Numbered from the stretch's first letter, positions 27,512 through 38,054 are shown. The stretch: 64,000 nucleotides of DNA from Hyphomicrobiales bacterium (GCA_900465685.1 UEGR01000025.1:1-64000); one strand, 5' to 3'. Made by a program: numbers and translations. The notes: generated from the letters alone by a model not told the origin.

Positions 27512-28699
27512 ATGAGCCTAGCAGTCAATCCCGCCGAAAATCTCGCCGCCCTCATCCGCTGCCCATCCGTAACGCCCGCCGAAGGCGGCGCGCTGACGGC
27601 GCTGGAAGCGATGCTGAAACCCATGGGCTTTTCCGTTGAACGGCCCGTCTTCAGCGAAGACGGCACGCCTGACATCGAAAACCTCTATGCCCGCAAATCC
27701 GGCAACGGACCGCATCTGATGTTTGCCGGTCATACGGATGTCGTTCCGCCCGGCGATGAAAACGACTGGAAGCACCCGCCCTTCTCCGCCGCCATTGAAG
27801 ACGGCGTCATGTATGGGCGCGGCGCTGTGGATATGAAGGGCGGCGTCGCCTGTTTTGTCGCCGCTGTGGCCCGCCATGTAGAAAAGCATGGCAGCCTGAA
27901 GGGCAGCGTCTCTTTCCTCATCACCGGCGACGAAGAAGGCCCTGCGGTCAACGGCACTGTAAAACTGCTCGACTGGGCAAAGCAGCGCGGCGAAAGCTGG
28001 GACGCTTCGATTGTCGGTGAGCCGACCAATCCCAACGCGCTTGGCGACATGATCAAGATTGGTCGTCGTGGCTCGCTTTCCGGCACGATCACCGTTCACG
28101 GTGTGCAGGGTCATGCGGCCTATCCGCATCTGGCGGAAAATCCGGTGCGCGGCATCACCACGCTGGTGGATAGCCTGCTTTACCCGGCGTTCGATCAGGG
28201 CACTGCCGATTTTCAGGCCAGCAATCTGGAAGTCACCACCATCGACGTAGGCAACAAGGCCACCAATGTCATCCCGAACAAGGCCACGGCCTCGTTCAAT
28301 ATTCGTTTCAACGACACATGGACGGCGGAAAGCCTGCAAGCCGAAATCCGCGCACGCCTCGAAAAGGCCGCCCGCGACAATCGCCTACGCCCAGGCCGCG
28401 AAACACCGATCAGCTACGAACTGACGTGGCGCGAAAGCCCAAGCCATGTCTTCCTGACCCGCGACGAGAAACTGATTGGCACGCTGACGGCCTCTGTCGA
28501 GGCGGTGACCGGCAAGCGGCCAGAGCTGTCGACCTCCGGCGGCACGTCGGATGCGCGTTTCATCAAGGATTATTGCCCGGTGGTGGAATTCGGCCTCGTG
28601 GGCCAGACCATGCACATGGTCGATGAACGTGTTGCCCTTGCCGACCTCGAAGGGCTGACACAGATTTATGAGCGTTTCATCGCTGATTTCTTTGGGTAA
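27512..28699 (+). CDS. dapE: Succinyl-diaminopimelate desuccinylase
   Basis: M20-family zinc peptidase of 395 residues that releases LL-diaminopimelate from its N-succinyl form. Metal and catalytic motifs are in order: [36 protein letters not shown] (catalytic Glu), and [12 protein letters not shown] near the C-terminus. The dimerisation domain lies between, beginning [23 protein letters not shown]. Length is usual for the family. It acts in the same pathway as dapD and dapB in this window. Confidence 0.96.
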   Translation: MSLAVNPAENLAALIRCPSVTPAEGGALTALEAMLKPMGFSVERPVFSEDGTPDIENLYARKSGNGPHLMFAGHTDVVPPGDENDWKHPPFSAAIEDGVMYGRGAVDMKGGVACFVAAVARHVEKHGSLKGSVSFLITGDEEGPAVNGTVKLLDWAKQRGESWDASIVGEPTNPNALGDMIKIGRRGSLSGTITVHGVQGHAAYPHLAENPVRGITTLVDSLLYPAFDQGTADFQASNLEVTTIDVGNKATNVIPNKATASFNIRFNDTWTAESLQAEIRARLEKAARDNRLRPGRETPISYELTWRESPSHVFLTRDEKLIGTLTASVEAVTGKRPELSTSGGTSDARFIKDYCPVVEFGLVGQTMHMVDERVALADLEGLTQIYERFIADFFG

Positions 28700-28761
28700 C
28701 GCATAGGCCCGGAAAGCTGCATGACTTTTCGGACTGGATAATGCGAAACATTGGGGAGCCC

Positions 28762-29367
28762 ATGCCGAGCCTGGACGATATTTACCGATACTTCCTGGGC
28801 GTCTGGAAAATGATGCTCGGTCGCCGCGACGGTCTCGATTACCTCGACATATCCGCCGAGGGTTTCTGGTCTTCCTTTTTCGCGATAGCGGTGGCTCTGC
28901 CACCGCTTTTTGCCAGCTGGGTGGCCTATGCCGCCGATCTTACCGCCGGGCGCGAGGAAGCAGGCATCCGCTTTGCCATCGTCCTGCGCGCCGCCTTCGT
29001 GGATGTTGCAGCATGGGTGGTGCCGCTTGCCCTCATCGGCATGCTGGCCAAACGGATCGGCATCGTCAAACGCTATGCAGCCTATGTGATCGCCACCAAT
29101 TGGGGCAGCGCGCTTCTGGCCTGGGTCTTTGCGCCGATCACCTTGCTACAGCTGTTCTTTCCGGGACGCTTCGATGTCGCGACGCTTTTCGCGTTCATCA
29201 TGTTCGGCGCTTCGATTGTGCTGAGCTATCGGCTGACCTTTGTGGCGCTGCAACGCCCCCACGCTTTCGCCGCACCGTTCTTCGCCTGCGTCTTCTTCGG
29301 CTCGCTTTTCCTCACCGTGCTGCTTCAGCAGATCTTCGGCATCGGCTTCGACCCGCACGCTTATTGA
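28762..29367 (+). CDS. Conserved integral membrane protein, unknown
   Basis: Protein of 201 residues with about five transmembrane helices (FFAIAVALPPLFASWVAYAADL, VDVAAWVVPLALIGMLA, VIATNWGSALLAWVFAPITLL, TLFAFIMFGASIVLSYRL, FFACVFFGSLFLTVLL). I do not recognise a named domain. The ATG at 28762 is chosen because GGGGAG lies eight bases upstream; an ATG at 28741 has none. The N-terminus MPSLDDIYRYFLGVWKMMLG precedes the first helix. It follows dapE after 62 bases on the same strand and may be co-transcribed. Confidence 0.7.
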   Translation: MPSLDDIYRYFLGVWKMMLGRRDGLDYLDISAEGFWSSFFAIAVALPPLFASWVAYAADLTAGREEAGIRFAIVLRAAFVDVAAWVVPLALIGMLAKRIGIVKRYAAYVIATNWGSALLAWVFAPITLLQLFFPGRFDVATLFAFIMFGASIVLSYRLTFVALQRPHAFAAPFFACVFFGSLFLTVLLQQIFGIGFDPHAY

Positions 29368-29461
29368 AATAAGATCGGGTAAGCACCGACACAAATGTCA
29401 TTTTCATTAAACTTGCAAAAGCAACAACTTAGGCGCGTCATACATAGTAAAGGCGCGTAAT

Positions 29462-30144
29462 ATGAGACACAGACAATTAAGAAGTAACGATGTTGCCGGC
29501 ATGACTGGCAACTATACTGCGATCGCTAATTTTGAAAAGCCGTCAGACAAAGTTGCGGTCATTCAGGAGTTTTTAACAAACTGGACTGTTCCATCTGCCC
29601 CCGAGTTCCCCCATTGTTTAGCGCACGTAAATATATGGAACGGATTACAGGATTACAAAGGCGAGAATTTGATGCAACCAGTCTTATCATGGATACCAAC
29701 AAGCATGTCGTGGCAAGCGGGATGCTTTTACTATATAGATGGTGTCCAGTATAATGGCGAAGCTGTTAGAGTGAAACCGGGTGACGAACTACAGGGGCGG
29801 ATTACATTCGATGGCAAGACGGGGGAAAATTATACTTATTCTATGGAGTTTGCGGAGAAAATTATCAGAAGACGCGCGTTACTGCTGACTTGCCAAGTGC
29901 AGTCAATTTAGCGGTATTATGCTTGGAGCCATATACCGACAACTATCTAGACCTTCCGCCAGACCCACTCGTAAAGATGCGGGATATCAATGTGAGTTTG
30001 GTTCCCCGCAACGGAATGGACCCTCACCCCAGCAACATAACATGGCGCTTTACCAACAATGGAATCATCACGCCTTCTGGAATAAACGGAGTTGTGGTCA
30101 GCGACGCCAACGGCACGGGCGAGGTCGATTTTTACTTTAGATAA
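29462..30144 (+). pseudogene. AT-rich orphan gene with a frameshift (lectin-like, unknown)
   Basis: AAAGG precedes the ATG at 29462. The first frame runs MRHRQLRSNDVAGMTGNY to SMEFA at about 29851. Then a shift is needed: adding one base near 29846-29856 gives a continuous protein of about 227 residues that goes on GENYQKTRVTADLPSAVNLAV and ends TGEVDFYFR at 30144. Without it the first frame stops at 29911. The stretch is much more AT-rich than its neighbours, which suggests transfer. The middle (QPVLSWIPTSMSW, YIDGVQYNGEAVRVKPGDEL) looks like a beta-sandwich of the concanavalin/eqolisin kind, a weak impression only. There is no signal peptide. Confidence 0.6.
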
Positions 30145-30183
30145 AAGTCGTCAATTGTTGCGCTCTTCTTTTCAAAATAACCC

Positions 30184-30939
30184 CTAAAACGGAAAAGCGT
30201 AGTCGACGCCGATCAGATAAAGACCGTAAGGCGGCGCGACTTGTCCGCAGGCCTTGCGGTCGCGTGCTTCAAGCGCCGCCTGCAAATCATCCGCCGTCCA
30301 GCGACCGACGCCCACTTCCATCAGGCTGCCTGCAAAGGAGCGCACCTGATTGTGCAGGAACGAGCGCGCCGAAACTCGCATCTCGATGATCTCGCCATCA
30401 CGCGTGATATCAAGCCGATCCAGCGTCTTGACCGGGCTTTTGGCCTGGCATTGCGTGGCGCGAAAGGTCGTGAAATCGTGCTCGCCCAGAAGCAGTTGCG
30501 CCGCTTCATGCATCGCCTCGTGATCGAGGCGCTTTTGCACCCACCACGCGCGTTGATAATCAACGGCCAGCGGCGCACGGCGATTGTGGAAGCGATAGAG
30601 ATAATGTCGTCCCTGCGCGGAAAAACGCGCATCGAAACTGTCGGTGGTCTTCTCGACATTGAGGATGCTCACGCGCTCATTGGCCATGACCAGATGCGCA
30701 TTGACCGCATCACGCACCTTGCCCGCACCCCAATCCTTGCTGAGATCGACATGCGCAACCTGCGCCGTCGCGTGCACGCCTGCATCGGTGCGGCCCGCCG
30801 CGCTTAGCGCCAGATCCTCGCCGCAGAATTTCTTGAACGCCTGCTCGATAGCACCCTGCACGGTGTGGCCGTTTTCCTGACGCTGCCAGCCCGCATAGGG
30901 GGTGCCGTCATACTCGACCAGAAGCCTGTAGCGCGGCAC
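30184..30939 (-). CDS. truA: tRNA pseudouridine(38-40) synthase
   Basis: Enzyme of 251 residues that isomerises uridines 38-40 in the tRNA anticodon arm. Motifs: [18 protein letters not shown] at the start, catalytic Asp in [31 protein letters not shown], and [18 protein letters not shown]. The start is GTG at 30939, four bases after the fmt stop; longer readings run inside fmt. It is the third gene of def-fmt-truA. Confidence 0.95.
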   Translation of the reverse strand: MPRYRLLVEYDGTPYAGWQRQENGHTVQGAIEQAFKKFCGEDLALSAAGRTDAGVHATAQVAHVDLSKDWGAGKVRDAVNAHLVMANERVSILNVEKTTDSFDARFSAQGRHYLYRFHNRRAPLAVDYQRAWWVQKRLDHEAMHEAAQLLLGEHDFTTFRATQCQAKSPVKTLDRLDITRDGEIIEMRVSARSFLHNQVRSFAGSLMEVGVGRWTADDLQAALEARDRKACGQVAPPYGLYLIGVDYAFPF

Positions 30940-30943
30940 GGGC

Positions 30944-31864
30944 CTACAAAACCTTCGTAACCGTCGCGCCGCGCAGAAATTCCTGCGCAGGCAATGACTT
31001 GCCGCCCGAACGCTGCAAGGTGACGAGTCGAACGGCACCTTCGCCGCAGGCAACCGTCAGCCGGTCGTCCAGCACGGTACCCGCCGCACCGGAGCCTTCG
31101 CCCAGCGTCGACCGCTGAAGTTTCACACGCTCGACAACGCCATTGATTTCCATCTCGCACCATGCACCCGGAAAAGGCGCAAGGCCGCGAATGGCATTGT
31201 GCACATCGCTCGCAGGCTTCGACCAGTCAATGCGCGCTTCGGCCTTGTCGATCTTGGCGGCATAGGTGACGCCCTCTTCGGCCTGCGGCTGCAATGTCAG
31301 GCTTTCGCGCTCAAGCGCGCCCAGCGCCCGTACCATCAGGTCGGCACCGATCATGCTCAGGCGATCATGCAATTCGCCCGCCGTCATATCCGGCGTGATC
31401 GCCACTTTTTCAGCCATGGCGACGGGGCCCGTATCGAGCCCCTCGTCCATTTTCATGATCATCATACCGGTTTCGCTATCGCCCGACATGATAGCCCGCT
31501 GGATAGGCGCGGCACCGCGCCAGCGCGGCAGAAGCGAGGCATGGCCGTTATAGCAGCCAAGCCGCGGCGCATCGAGAATGGCCTTGGGCAACAGCAAACC
31601 ATAGGCGACGACGATGGCGACATCGGCCTCAAGGCTCGCAAACACTTCCTGCTCTTCCGCACCCTTGAGGCTCTTCGGCGTGAAGACGGGAATACCGAAC
31701 TGTTCGGCCTTTTCATGGACAGGCGACTTGGTCAGTTCCAGCCCTCTGCGGCCTGCCGGACGCGGCGGCTGCGAATAGACGGCCACCACATCATAGCCCT
31801 GCCCGATAATGGCGGTCAGGATCGGCACGGAAAAATCCGGCGTGCCCATGAAGACAATACGCAT
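30944..31864 (-). CDS. fmt: Methionyl-tRNA formyltransferase
   Basis: Enzyme of 306 residues that formylates initiator Met-tRNA. The formyltransferase domain begins [16 protein letters not shown]; the folate/catalytic region is [24 protein letters not shown] (Asn and His of the active site), with [17 protein letters not shown] after it. The C-terminal OB-type domain starts about residue 205 ([26 protein letters not shown]). The start codon directly follows the def stop, so translation is coupled. Confidence 0.97.
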   Translation of the reverse strand: MRIVFMGTPDFSVPILTAIIGQGYDVVAVYSQPPRPAGRRGLELTKSPVHEKAEQFGIPVFTPKSLKGAEEQEVFASLEADVAIVVAYGLLLPKAILDAPRLGCYNGHASLLPRWRGAAPIQRAIMSGDSETGMMIMKMDEGLDTGPVAMAEKVAITPDMTAGELHDRLSMIGADLMVRALGALERESLTLQPQAEEGVTYAAKIDKAEARIDWSKPASDVHNAIRGLAPFPGAWCEMEINGVVERVKLQRSTLGEGSGAAGTVLDDRLTVACGEGAVRLVTLQRSGGKSLPAQEFLRGATVTKVL

Positions 31865-32392
31865 CTAAAGAGCCTTTTTCGACGCCCGCTGGCTGGCGAG
31901 CTTCTTGAACTTCTTGATGACCATATCGCGCTTCAGCTTGGAAATATGATCGATGAAGAGCACACCGTTGAGATGATCGATCTCGTGCTGCAAGCAGGTG
32001 GCCATCAGGCCATCCGCTTCCATTGCGTGCGGCTTGCCATCGGCATCGAAATATTTGACCTGAATGGCAGCAGGCCGTTCCACTTCCGCATAATAATCCG
32101 GAATAGACAGGCAACCTTCTTCATAGGTGCTGACTTCATCCGTCACGCCGACAATCTCGGGATTGATGAAGACATGCGGCGCTTTTTCCTCGCCTTCCTT
32201 GGCAAGGTCGATGACGAGCATGCGGATCGGCTCGCCAACCTGAATGGCGGCAAGGCCAATGCCCGGCGCGTCATACATGGTGTCGAACATGTCGCCGGCA
32301 AATTTGCGCAGCTGATCGTCAAAGCGCTCCACTGGCTTGGAAACCAGGCGCAACACAGGATCGGGAAGGATGACAAGCGGTTTTACTGACAT
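31865..32392 (-). CDS. def: Peptide deformylase
   Basis: Metalloenzyme of 175 residues removing the N-formyl group from nascent proteins. The three family motifs are present: [26 protein letters not shown] (Cys ligand) and [16 protein letters not shown] (two His ligands and the catalytic Glu). The ATG at 32392 gives [15 protein letters not shown], the normal start; an ATG 16 codons upstream is less likely. The C-terminus is basic ([16 protein letters not shown]). It heads the def-fmt-truA operon. Confidence 0.97.
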   Translation of the reverse strand: MSVKPLVILPDPVLRLVSKPVERFDDQLRKFAGDMFDTMYDAPGIGLAAIQVGEPIRMLVIDLAKEGEEKAPHVFINPEIVGVTDEVSTYEEGCLSIPDYYAEVERPAAIQVKYFDADGKPHAMEADGLMATCLQHEIDHLNGVLFIDHISKLKRDMVIKKFKKLASQRASKKAL

Positions 32393-32493
32393 GCGTTTCA
32401 CGTAATCGCTTGTGACAGAATCGTCAATTGCGCTTTGCAAAATGTTCTTGTTTTGATCTCATCAAGGCCTTACGAATCAGCTAAGCTTGCTGC

Positions 32494-33723
32494 ATGGAAA
32501 ACCAGAACCTCTTGAATGAGCCGCTTTTGCAGCTCGGCGCCACATCGCTCACGCTGGGAGATATTCTTCTGGCTGGCATTGTGGTGGTGGTGCTTTGCCT
32601 CGTCATTTTCCTGATCGCCGCAACGCGCTCAGCGCGCCTGCGCGCCGTTGCCGAAGCACAGGCAGAAGACCGCGCCCGCGACGCCGAATATCGCATGGCG
32701 GAAATCCTGAAAGCACAGGCGGAGATGCAGGGCCGCATGCAGACCATGGCGGAGGTTTTCGGCTCACGACAGGCAGAGTTGAACCAGTCGATCCGCGAAC
32801 GGCTCGACGGCATGACGCATCGCATCGGCCAGACCATGACCGAGCAGACCCGCTCGACCCATGAAAATCTTGCCAAATTGCAGGAGCGTCTGGCCGTCAT
32901 CGACACGGCACAAAACAATATCCAGTCGCTCGCCGGACAGGTGGTGCAGTTGCAGGCGATCCTCGCCAACAAGCAGACGCGCGGCGCTTTCGGCCAGTCA
33001 CGCATGGAAGCGATCATCGCCGACGGTTTGCCACAAGGCGCTTATGAATTTCAGGCGACACTGTCCAACGGCACCCGTCCCGACTGCCTCGTGCGCATGC
33101 CCAATAAAGCACCCTCACTGGTAATCGACGCCAAGTTTCCGCTCGAAGCTTGGAACGCCATGCGTGAGAAGGAGCATCCGGACGCCCGCAAAGCTGCCGT
33201 TGTGCAGTTCCGCCGCGACATGGAAATCCATATCAAGGATGTTTCCGACAAATATCTGATCCCCGGCGAAACGCAGGATACGGCTTTTCTGTTCGTGCCC
33301 TCGGAGTCGATCTTTGCCGATATTCACGAGCATTTCGAAGCGCTGATCCAGCGCGCGCACCGGGCGCGGATTGTGATCGTTTCACCATCGCTGCTGATGC
33401 TGTCGATACAGGTCATTCAGGCGATCCTGAAAGACGCCCGCATGCGCGAGCAGGCGCATGTCATTCAGGGCGAAGTGATCCGTCTGATGGAAGATGTGGG
33501 CCGCCTTGACGAACGCGTGCGCAAGCTGCAAACGCACTTTGTGCAGGCCAACAAGGATATTGACGATATTCTGGTGTCGTCCAACAAGGTCACCCGGCGC
33601 GGCGCGAAAATCGAAGCACTGGAATTTGGCGAAAAGCCCGCCGAGGAAACGCCCCGCCCGCAACCAAGACCAGCGGACAGCGCCCCCACCCAGATGCGCC
33701 TGCGCGTGGTGGATGAGGATTGA
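32494..33723 (+). CDS. rmuC: DNA recombination protein RmuC
   Basis: Protein of 409 residues. One N-terminal transmembrane helix (LTLGDILLAGIVVVVLCLVIFLIA) is followed by a coiled-coil of about 130 residues rich in Ala, Gln, Glu and Arg, then the conserved RmuC nuclease-like domain: LPNGxRPDCLVRMPNKAP-type start, VIDAKFPLEAWNAM, DTAFLFVPSESIFADIHEHF, and VIVSPSLLMLSIQVIQAIL. RmuC limits inversions at short inverted repeats, which may matter in a genome with so many palindromes. It is divergent from def. Confidence 0.93.
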   Translation: MENQNLLNEPLLQLGATSLTLGDILLAGIVVVVLCLVIFLIAATRSARLRAVAEAQAEDRARDAEYRMAEILKAQAEMQGRMQTMAEVFGSRQAELNQSIRERLDGMTHRIGQTMTEQTRSTHENLAKLQERLAVIDTAQNNIQSLAGQVVQLQAILANKQTRGAFGQSRMEAIIADGLPQGAYEFQATLSNGTRPDCLVRMPNKAPSLVIDAKFPLEAWNAMREKEHPDARKAAVVQFRRDMEIHIKDVSDKYLIPGETQDTAFLFVPSESIFADIHEHFEALIQRAHRARIVIVSPSLLMLSIQVIQAILKDARMREQAHVIQGEVIRLMEDVGRLDERVRKLQTHFVQANKDIDDILVSSNKVTRRGAKIEALEFGEKPAEETPRPQPRPADSAPTQMRLRVVDED

Positions 33724-33891
33724 TTTCAGTCAGCTTAAAGCGCTGCTGTTTCCCACATTTGAGAAGTTTTCAAGCGGCACCTCCTCCAGAGTTCATCGAA
33801 GGATCGACGAGCGCGGGAAATGCCCGTCTCACCGGCCCTCAACTCTGGACTTGTCGAGGGATAGAAGGGACTGGACAGCAGAGCTGTCCTC

Positions 33892-34197
33892 TCAAGGTTT
33901 CGCTGGTCGGTCCGAATGACCGAGATCGCGTTCCGGCCAGACCAGATCGCGCACGCGCTGTTTCAAAACCTTGGCTTCCGGAAAACCACCGTCGCGCTTA
34001 CGCTCCCAGATGAGTTCTTCATGGCCATCTGGCATCAGCACGCGGATTTCAAAAATTCCGCCAGTCCCCGGACGCAATGCGACCTCCGCCAGATCCTGTC
34101 CGAAAGTCTGCAACAGTTCCTGCGCCATCCACGCAGCGCGCAACAGCCAATTGCATTGGGTGCAGTAGGTGATGGAAATGCGGGGATTTGCGGACAC
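33892..34197 (-). CDS. SelT/SelW/SelH (Rdx) family protein
   Basis: Small thioredoxin-like protein of about 101 residues. The N-terminal strand carries ITYCTQCNWLLRAAWMAQELL, where CxxC replaces the CxxU of selenoprotein W; then EVALRPGTGGIFEIRV and ELIWERKRDGGFPEAKVLKQRVRDLVWP complete the Rdx fold. I chose a GTG start at 34197 with GGA upstream; an ATG at 34239 would add 14 residues. It is probably a cytoplasmic redox protein of unknown partner. It overlaps nothing and is divergent from the GIY-YIG gene. Confidence 0.82.
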   Translation of the reverse strand: MSANPRISITYCTQCNWLLRAAWMAQELLQTFGQDLAEVALRPGTGGIFEIRVLMPDGHEELIWERKRDGGFPEAKVLKQRVRDLVWPERDLGHSDRPAKP

Positions 34198-34304
34198 GGT
34201 TTCCAACTTTCTGAACGTAGACGATTTCAAGAAGATCATCGCGACTTGTTAGACAGTCGAGCTTGACGCAACATCTAGCTTCCAAAGACGCGCGGGGGCA
34301 AGTC

Positions 34305-34589
34305 ATGGAAGTAACAGTCTACATTCTGCGTTGTGCGGATGGGTCCTATTATACCGGGCTCACCAAACAGAATATTGAAGCTCGATTGTGGGAACATAAC
34401 GAGGGGATCTACGAAAGCTACACAAAGAAGCGGCGGCCCGTCCAACTTGTTTTCACGGAAACCTACGACCGGATCGTCGACGCCATCGCACGCGAACGGC
34501 AGATCAAAGGTTGGTCGCGGGTAAAGAAAGAAGCATTGATAGCGCTGAACTATGAAGGCCTGCCGGAACTTGCGAAACGCAAGCGATAA
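34305..34589 (+). CDS. GIY-YIG domain protein
   Basis: Protein of 94 residues consisting only of a GIY-YIG nuclease domain: VYILRCADGSYYTGLTKQNIEARLWEHN, with Tyr-Ile-Leu and Tyr-Thr-Gly as the degenerate motif, Arg in the helix, and ARERQIKGWSRVKKEALI containing the metal-binding Glu and basic residues. This is the YhbQ/UPF0213 type found widely in bacteria. The ATG at 34305 with GGGGGCAAG upstream is preferred over one at 34263. Possible role in DNA repair; not established. Confidence 0.88.
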   Translation: MEVTVYILRCADGSYYTGLTKQNIEARLWEHNEGIYESYTKKRRPVQLVFTETYDRIVDAIARERQIKGWSRVKKEALIALNYEGLPELAKRKR

Positions 34590-34630
34590 GCCCTGAACAC
34601 GCTGGCATTATCAATGCCGCCTGCCCCGCT

Positions 34631-34865
34631 CCTCATCCTGAGGAGCCACCGAAGGTGGCGTCTCGAAGGGCGAGGAGCGGTTGCGCCGCGCCTAGTGTCT
34701 CCCCGATCCGGCGGAGTGAAGCCTAGCATCATCCTGAGTTCATCGAAGGTCGAAGAACGAGAGGCGGTAGAGAGACGCCAAAGATATAGGACCCAAAATA
34801 ACCCGCCTTCAGCGACTTTCCCTCGCCCTTCGAGACGCCGTTTTCAACGGCTCCTCAGGATGAGG
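34631..34865. repeat. Large inverted pair of a dispersed 45-bp repeat
   Basis: The unit at 34631-34675 starts CCTCATCCTGAGGAGCC and ends GGCGTCTCGAAGGGCGAGG. Its inverted copy is at 34821-34865, starting CCTCGCCCTTCGAGACGCC and ending GGCTCCTCAGGATGAGG. About 145 bases separate them, holding a further fragment, CATCCTGAGTTCATCGAAGG, related to 33783-33800. No gene is seen in the 420 bases between the GIY-YIG gene and lepA. Confidence 0.8.
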
Positions 34866-34905
34866 GAAAGCGCGTAGCGCCCTCTTCCAACACCCCCAAA
34901 AAAGA

Positions 34906-34931
34906 GAAAAGGGCACCGAAGTGCCCTTTTC
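34906..34931. terminator. Rho-independent terminator downstream of lepA
   Basis: GAAAAGGGCAC (34906-34916), loop CGAA, GTGCCCTTTTC (34921-34931). On the minus strand the stem is followed by a TCTTTTTT tract, so it ends the lepA transcript. Confidence 0.85.
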
Positions 34932-35010
34932 CAAATTACCGTCCTGTCAGCTTAGGATAACGTGTCTAACGCAAACGCCATCCCCTTCAACGGATCAAAG
35001 GAACGAAGGA

Positions 35011-36819
35011 TCAATCATCGCCCATCTTGAGCGCCTGAATAAAGGCCTCTTGCGGGATTTCGACCTTGCCGAACTGGCGCATGCGCTTCTTGCCTTCCTT
35101 CTGCTTTTCCAGAAGTTTGCGCTTACGCGTCACGTCGCCGCCGTAGCACTTGGCCGTCACGTCCTTGCGCAGCGCCGAGATGGTCTCGCGCGCCACGATA
35201 CGACCGCCGATAGCCGCCTGAATCGGAATCTTGAACATGTGCTGCGGGATCAGCTCTTTCAGCTTCTCGCAAAGCGCACGACCGCGCTTTTCCGCAGCCG
35301 TTCGGTGAACCAGCATCGACAGCGCATCGACCGGCTCTTCGTTCACGAGGATCGACATCTTGACCAGATCGCCCTCACGATATTCCGAGAGGTTATAATC
35401 GAACGAGGCATAGCCCTTCGAGATCGACTTGAGGCGGTCGTAGAAATCGAACACCACTTCATTGAGCGGCAGTTCATAGGTGATCATGGCGCGCGGGCCG
35501 ACATAGGTGAGGTCCACCTGAATGCCGCGGCGATCCTGACACAGTTTCATGATCGCGCCGAGATAATCATCCGGCGTCATGATGGTTGCCTTGATCCAGG
35601 GCTCTTCGATGGCCGAGATCTTCACCACATCCGGCATATCGGCCGGGTTGTGCAATTCCTTCTGCGAGCCGTCGATCATGTTCAGGCGATAGACAACCGA
35701 AGGCGCCGTCGTGATGAGGTCGAGATTGAACTCGCGCTCAAGACGTTCCTGAATGATTTCCAGATGCAGCAAGCCGAGGAAGCCGCAACGGAAACCGAAA
35801 CCGAGCGCTGCCGAGGTTTCCATTTCGAACGAGAACGAAGCGTCGTTGAGGCGCAGCTTGCCCATGGCGCCGCGCAGATCTTCAAAATCCGCTGCATCAA
35901 CCGGGAACAGACCGCAGAACACAACCGGCTGCGCAGGCTTGAAGCCGGCCAGCATTTTTTCGGTCGGGCGGCGATCATCGGTGATCGTATCGCCGACGCG
36001 CGTATCGGCCACTTCCTTGATAGAAGCGGTGATAAAGCCAAGCTCGCCCGGGCCGAGTTCGTCCATCTGAACCATTTTCGGCGTAAAGACACCGGTGCGT
36101 TCCACCGGATATTTCGCGCCCGTGCCCATCATGCGGATGGTCTGGCCCTTCTTGAGCACGCCGTCGATGACGCGCACCAGAACGATAACGCCGAGATAGG
36201 AATCGTACCAGCTGTCGACCAGCATGGCCTTGAGCGGCGCATTGCGGTCGCCTTCCTTCGGCGCGGGCAGCTGGGTGACGATGGCTTCCAGCACGTCTTC
36301 GATGCCGATGCCGGTCTTGGCAGAAATATGCACGGCCTGCGACGCATCGATGCCAATGACTTCCTCGATCTGCTGCTTGACGCGCTCAGGCTCGGCAGCG
36401 GGCAGATCGATCTTGTTCAGCACGACCACGATTTCATGGTTATTGTCGATGGCCTGATAGACATTGGCCAGCGTCTGCGCTTCCACGCCCTGGGAAGCAT
36501 CCACCACGAGCAGCGAACCCTCGCATGCCGCCAGCGAACGCGAGACTTCATAAGCGAAGTCGACATGTCCGGGGGTGTCGATCAGGTTCAGCACATAATC
36601 TTCGCCGTTCTTCGCCTTATAGGTGAGACGGACGGTCTGCGCCTTGATGGTGATGCCGCGCTCGCGCTCGATATCCATCGAGTCGAGAACCTGATCCTTC
36701 ATCTCGCGCGTATCCAGACCGCCAGTCAATTGAATGAGGCGGTCGGCCAGCGTCGATTTGCCATGATCGATATGGGCGACGATCGAAAAATTGCGAATAT
36801 GGTCAAGTGGTGTGCTCAT
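35011..36819 (-). CDS. lepA: Elongation factor 4 (LepA)
   Basis: Translational GTPase of 602 residues that acts on ribosomes, probably in initiation or back-translocation. G1 is [16 protein letters not shown]3 [17 protein letters not shown]4 [16 protein letters not shown]. Domains II-V follow, and the LepA-specific C-terminal domain is present ([59 protein letters not shown]). Full length for the family. It is transcribed alone with a terminator. Confidence 0.97.
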   Translation of the reverse strand: MSTPLDHIRNFSIVAHIDHGKSTLADRLIQLTGGLDTREMKDQVLDSMDIERERGITIKAQTVRLTYKAKNGEDYVLNLIDTPGHVDFAYEVSRSLAACEGSLLVVDASQGVEAQTLANVYQAIDNNHEIVVVLNKIDLPAAEPERVKQQIEEVIGIDASQAVHISAKTGIGIEDVLEAIVTQLPAPKEGDRNAPLKAMLVDSWYDSYLGVIVLVRVIDGVLKKGQTIRMMGTGAKYPVERTGVFTPKMVQMDELGPGELGFITASIKEVADTRVGDTITDDRRPTEKMLAGFKPAQPVVFCGLFPVDAADFEDLRGAMGKLRLNDASFSFEMETSAALGFGFRCGFLGLLHLEIIQERLEREFNLDLITTAPSVVYRLNMIDGSQKELHNPADMPDVVKISAIEEPWIKATIMTPDDYLGAIMKLCQDRRGIQVDLTYVGPRAMITYELPLNEVVFDFYDRLKSISKGYASFDYNLSEYREGDLVKMSILVNEEPVDALSMLVHRTAAEKRGRALCEKLKELIPQHMFKIPIQAAIGGRIVARETISALRKDVTAKCYGGDVTRKRKLLEKQKEGKKRMRQFGKVEIPQEAFIQALKMGDD

Positions 36820-37015
36820 GCGCGCGATTTAACAGCAAGCAGCGGAATCTCAAAGCTCTATTGCGCTTTAATTACGGGAAAAAGCCCCGCTATCATGATC
36901 GTGACAACAAGTCCCCTTTGCCTTGTGGCAAAAAGGCGATAAATCACCGGCAATACAGACGCATTGCGGCTGCTGCTCGCAAGCGGCCCAACTGGCTTTC
37001 ATGCAGGAGTTTAGG

Positions 37016-38002
37016 ATGAAGACCGAACCGAACGAAGTCCACAACAGGCCGAAACTGGTCACCGTTTTCGGCGGCTCCGGCTTTGTCGGGCGCGCGGTCG
37101 TAGCAAGTCTCACCAAGCGTGGCTATCGTGTGCGCGTTGCCGTGCGCAAGCCCGAAGTGGCTTATTACATGGCTCCGCTCGGCAATGTCGGGCAGATCCA
37201 GATGGTGCAGGCCAATGTCCGCAATCGCGCTTCGGTCGAGCTGGTCGTCAAGGGTTCCGACCATGTCGTGAACCTCGTCGGCATTCTCGCAGAAAGCGGC
37301 CGCCAGCGTTTCAACACGGTTCAGGTGCTGGGCGCGAAGAACATTGCCGAAGCTGCCAAGGCCGCTGGCATTCCGATGACCCACATTTCGTCGCTCGCTG
37401 CCGATGTGAATTCGGCTTCGGATTATGCCCGCACCAAAGCTGAAGGCGAAAACGCCGTTCTCGCTGCGCTGCCGGAAAGCGTTATCCTGCGTCCGTCGAT
37501 CATTTTCGGTCACGAAGACCGCTTCTTCAATCGCTTCGCCAATATGGCGCGTTTCTCGCCCTTCCTGCCGGTCATCGGCGGTGGCGAAACGAAGCTCCAG
37601 CCGGTCTATGTCGGCGATGTCGCGGAAGCTGTTGCCCACGCCGTTGATGGCAAGCTGATGCCGGGTGGCGTCTATGAACTCGGCGGCCCGGATGTACAGC
37701 CGTTCAAGAACTGGATGAAGGACATGCTGCGCGTCGTCGACCGCAAGCGCGTTCTCATTTCGCTGCCTTGGTGGGTCGCCCGCCTGCAGGCTTCGGTTCT
37801 CAGCCTGCTGCCGAACCCGCCGATCACCAACGATCAGGTGACGCTCCTGAAATCCGACAATGTCGTTTCGGAAGCAGCCATCAAGGAAAGCCGCACCTTG
37901 CAGGGCATGGGCATTACGCCGGAAGGCGTCGACGCCGTGCTCCCAGCCTATCTCTGGCGCTACCGCGTGGCCGGTCAGTACACCAAGACCGGTTTTGCGT
38001 GA
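37016..38002 (+). CDS. Complex I NDUFA9-like NAD(P)-binding protein
   Basis: Protein of 328 residues, atypical short-chain dehydrogenase. The Rossmann motif is VTVFGGSGFVGRAVVASL near residue 16; YARTKAEGENAVLAALPESVILRPSIIFGHEDRFFNRFA and LQPVYVGDVAEAVAHAV match the NDUFA9 subunit family. The C-terminal 100 residues have no catalytic motif. AGGAG lies eight bases before the ATG at 37016. Bacterial homologues are annotated as complex I-associated, but a direct role in respiration is unproved. It ends in a terminator. Confidence 0.87.
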   Translation: MKTEPNEVHNRPKLVTVFGGSGFVGRAVVASLTKRGYRVRVAVRKPEVAYYMAPLGNVGQIQMVQANVRNRASVELVVKGSDHVVNLVGILAESGRQRFNTVQVLGAKNIAEAAKAAGIPMTHISSLAADVNSASDYARTKAEGENAVLAALPESVILRPSIIFGHEDRFFNRFANMARFSPFLPVIGGGETKLQPVYVGDVAEAVAHAVDGKLMPGGVYELGGPDVQPFKNWMKDMLRVVDRKRVLISLPWWVARLQASVLSLLPNPPITNDQVTLLKSDNVVSEAAIKESRTLQGMGITPEGVDAVLPAYLWRYRVAGQYTKTGFA

Positions 38003-38024
38003 GATATCGATAGTCGGAATGAAT

Positions 38025-38050
38025 AAAGGGGCCGCGAGGCCCCTTTTCTT
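38025..38050. terminator. Bidirectional rho-independent terminator
   Basis: AAAGGGGCC (38025-38033), loop GCGA, GGCCCCTTT (38038-38046), then TCTTTT. It separates the convergent NDUFA9-like and uppP genes and can serve both. Confidence 0.85.
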
Positions 38051-38054
38051 TTGC

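Noticed and set aside
34921-36942. Plus-strand reading frame of 673 codons opposite lepA
   Set aside because: lepA on the minus strand is beyond doubt; the plus-strand frame is antisense noise.
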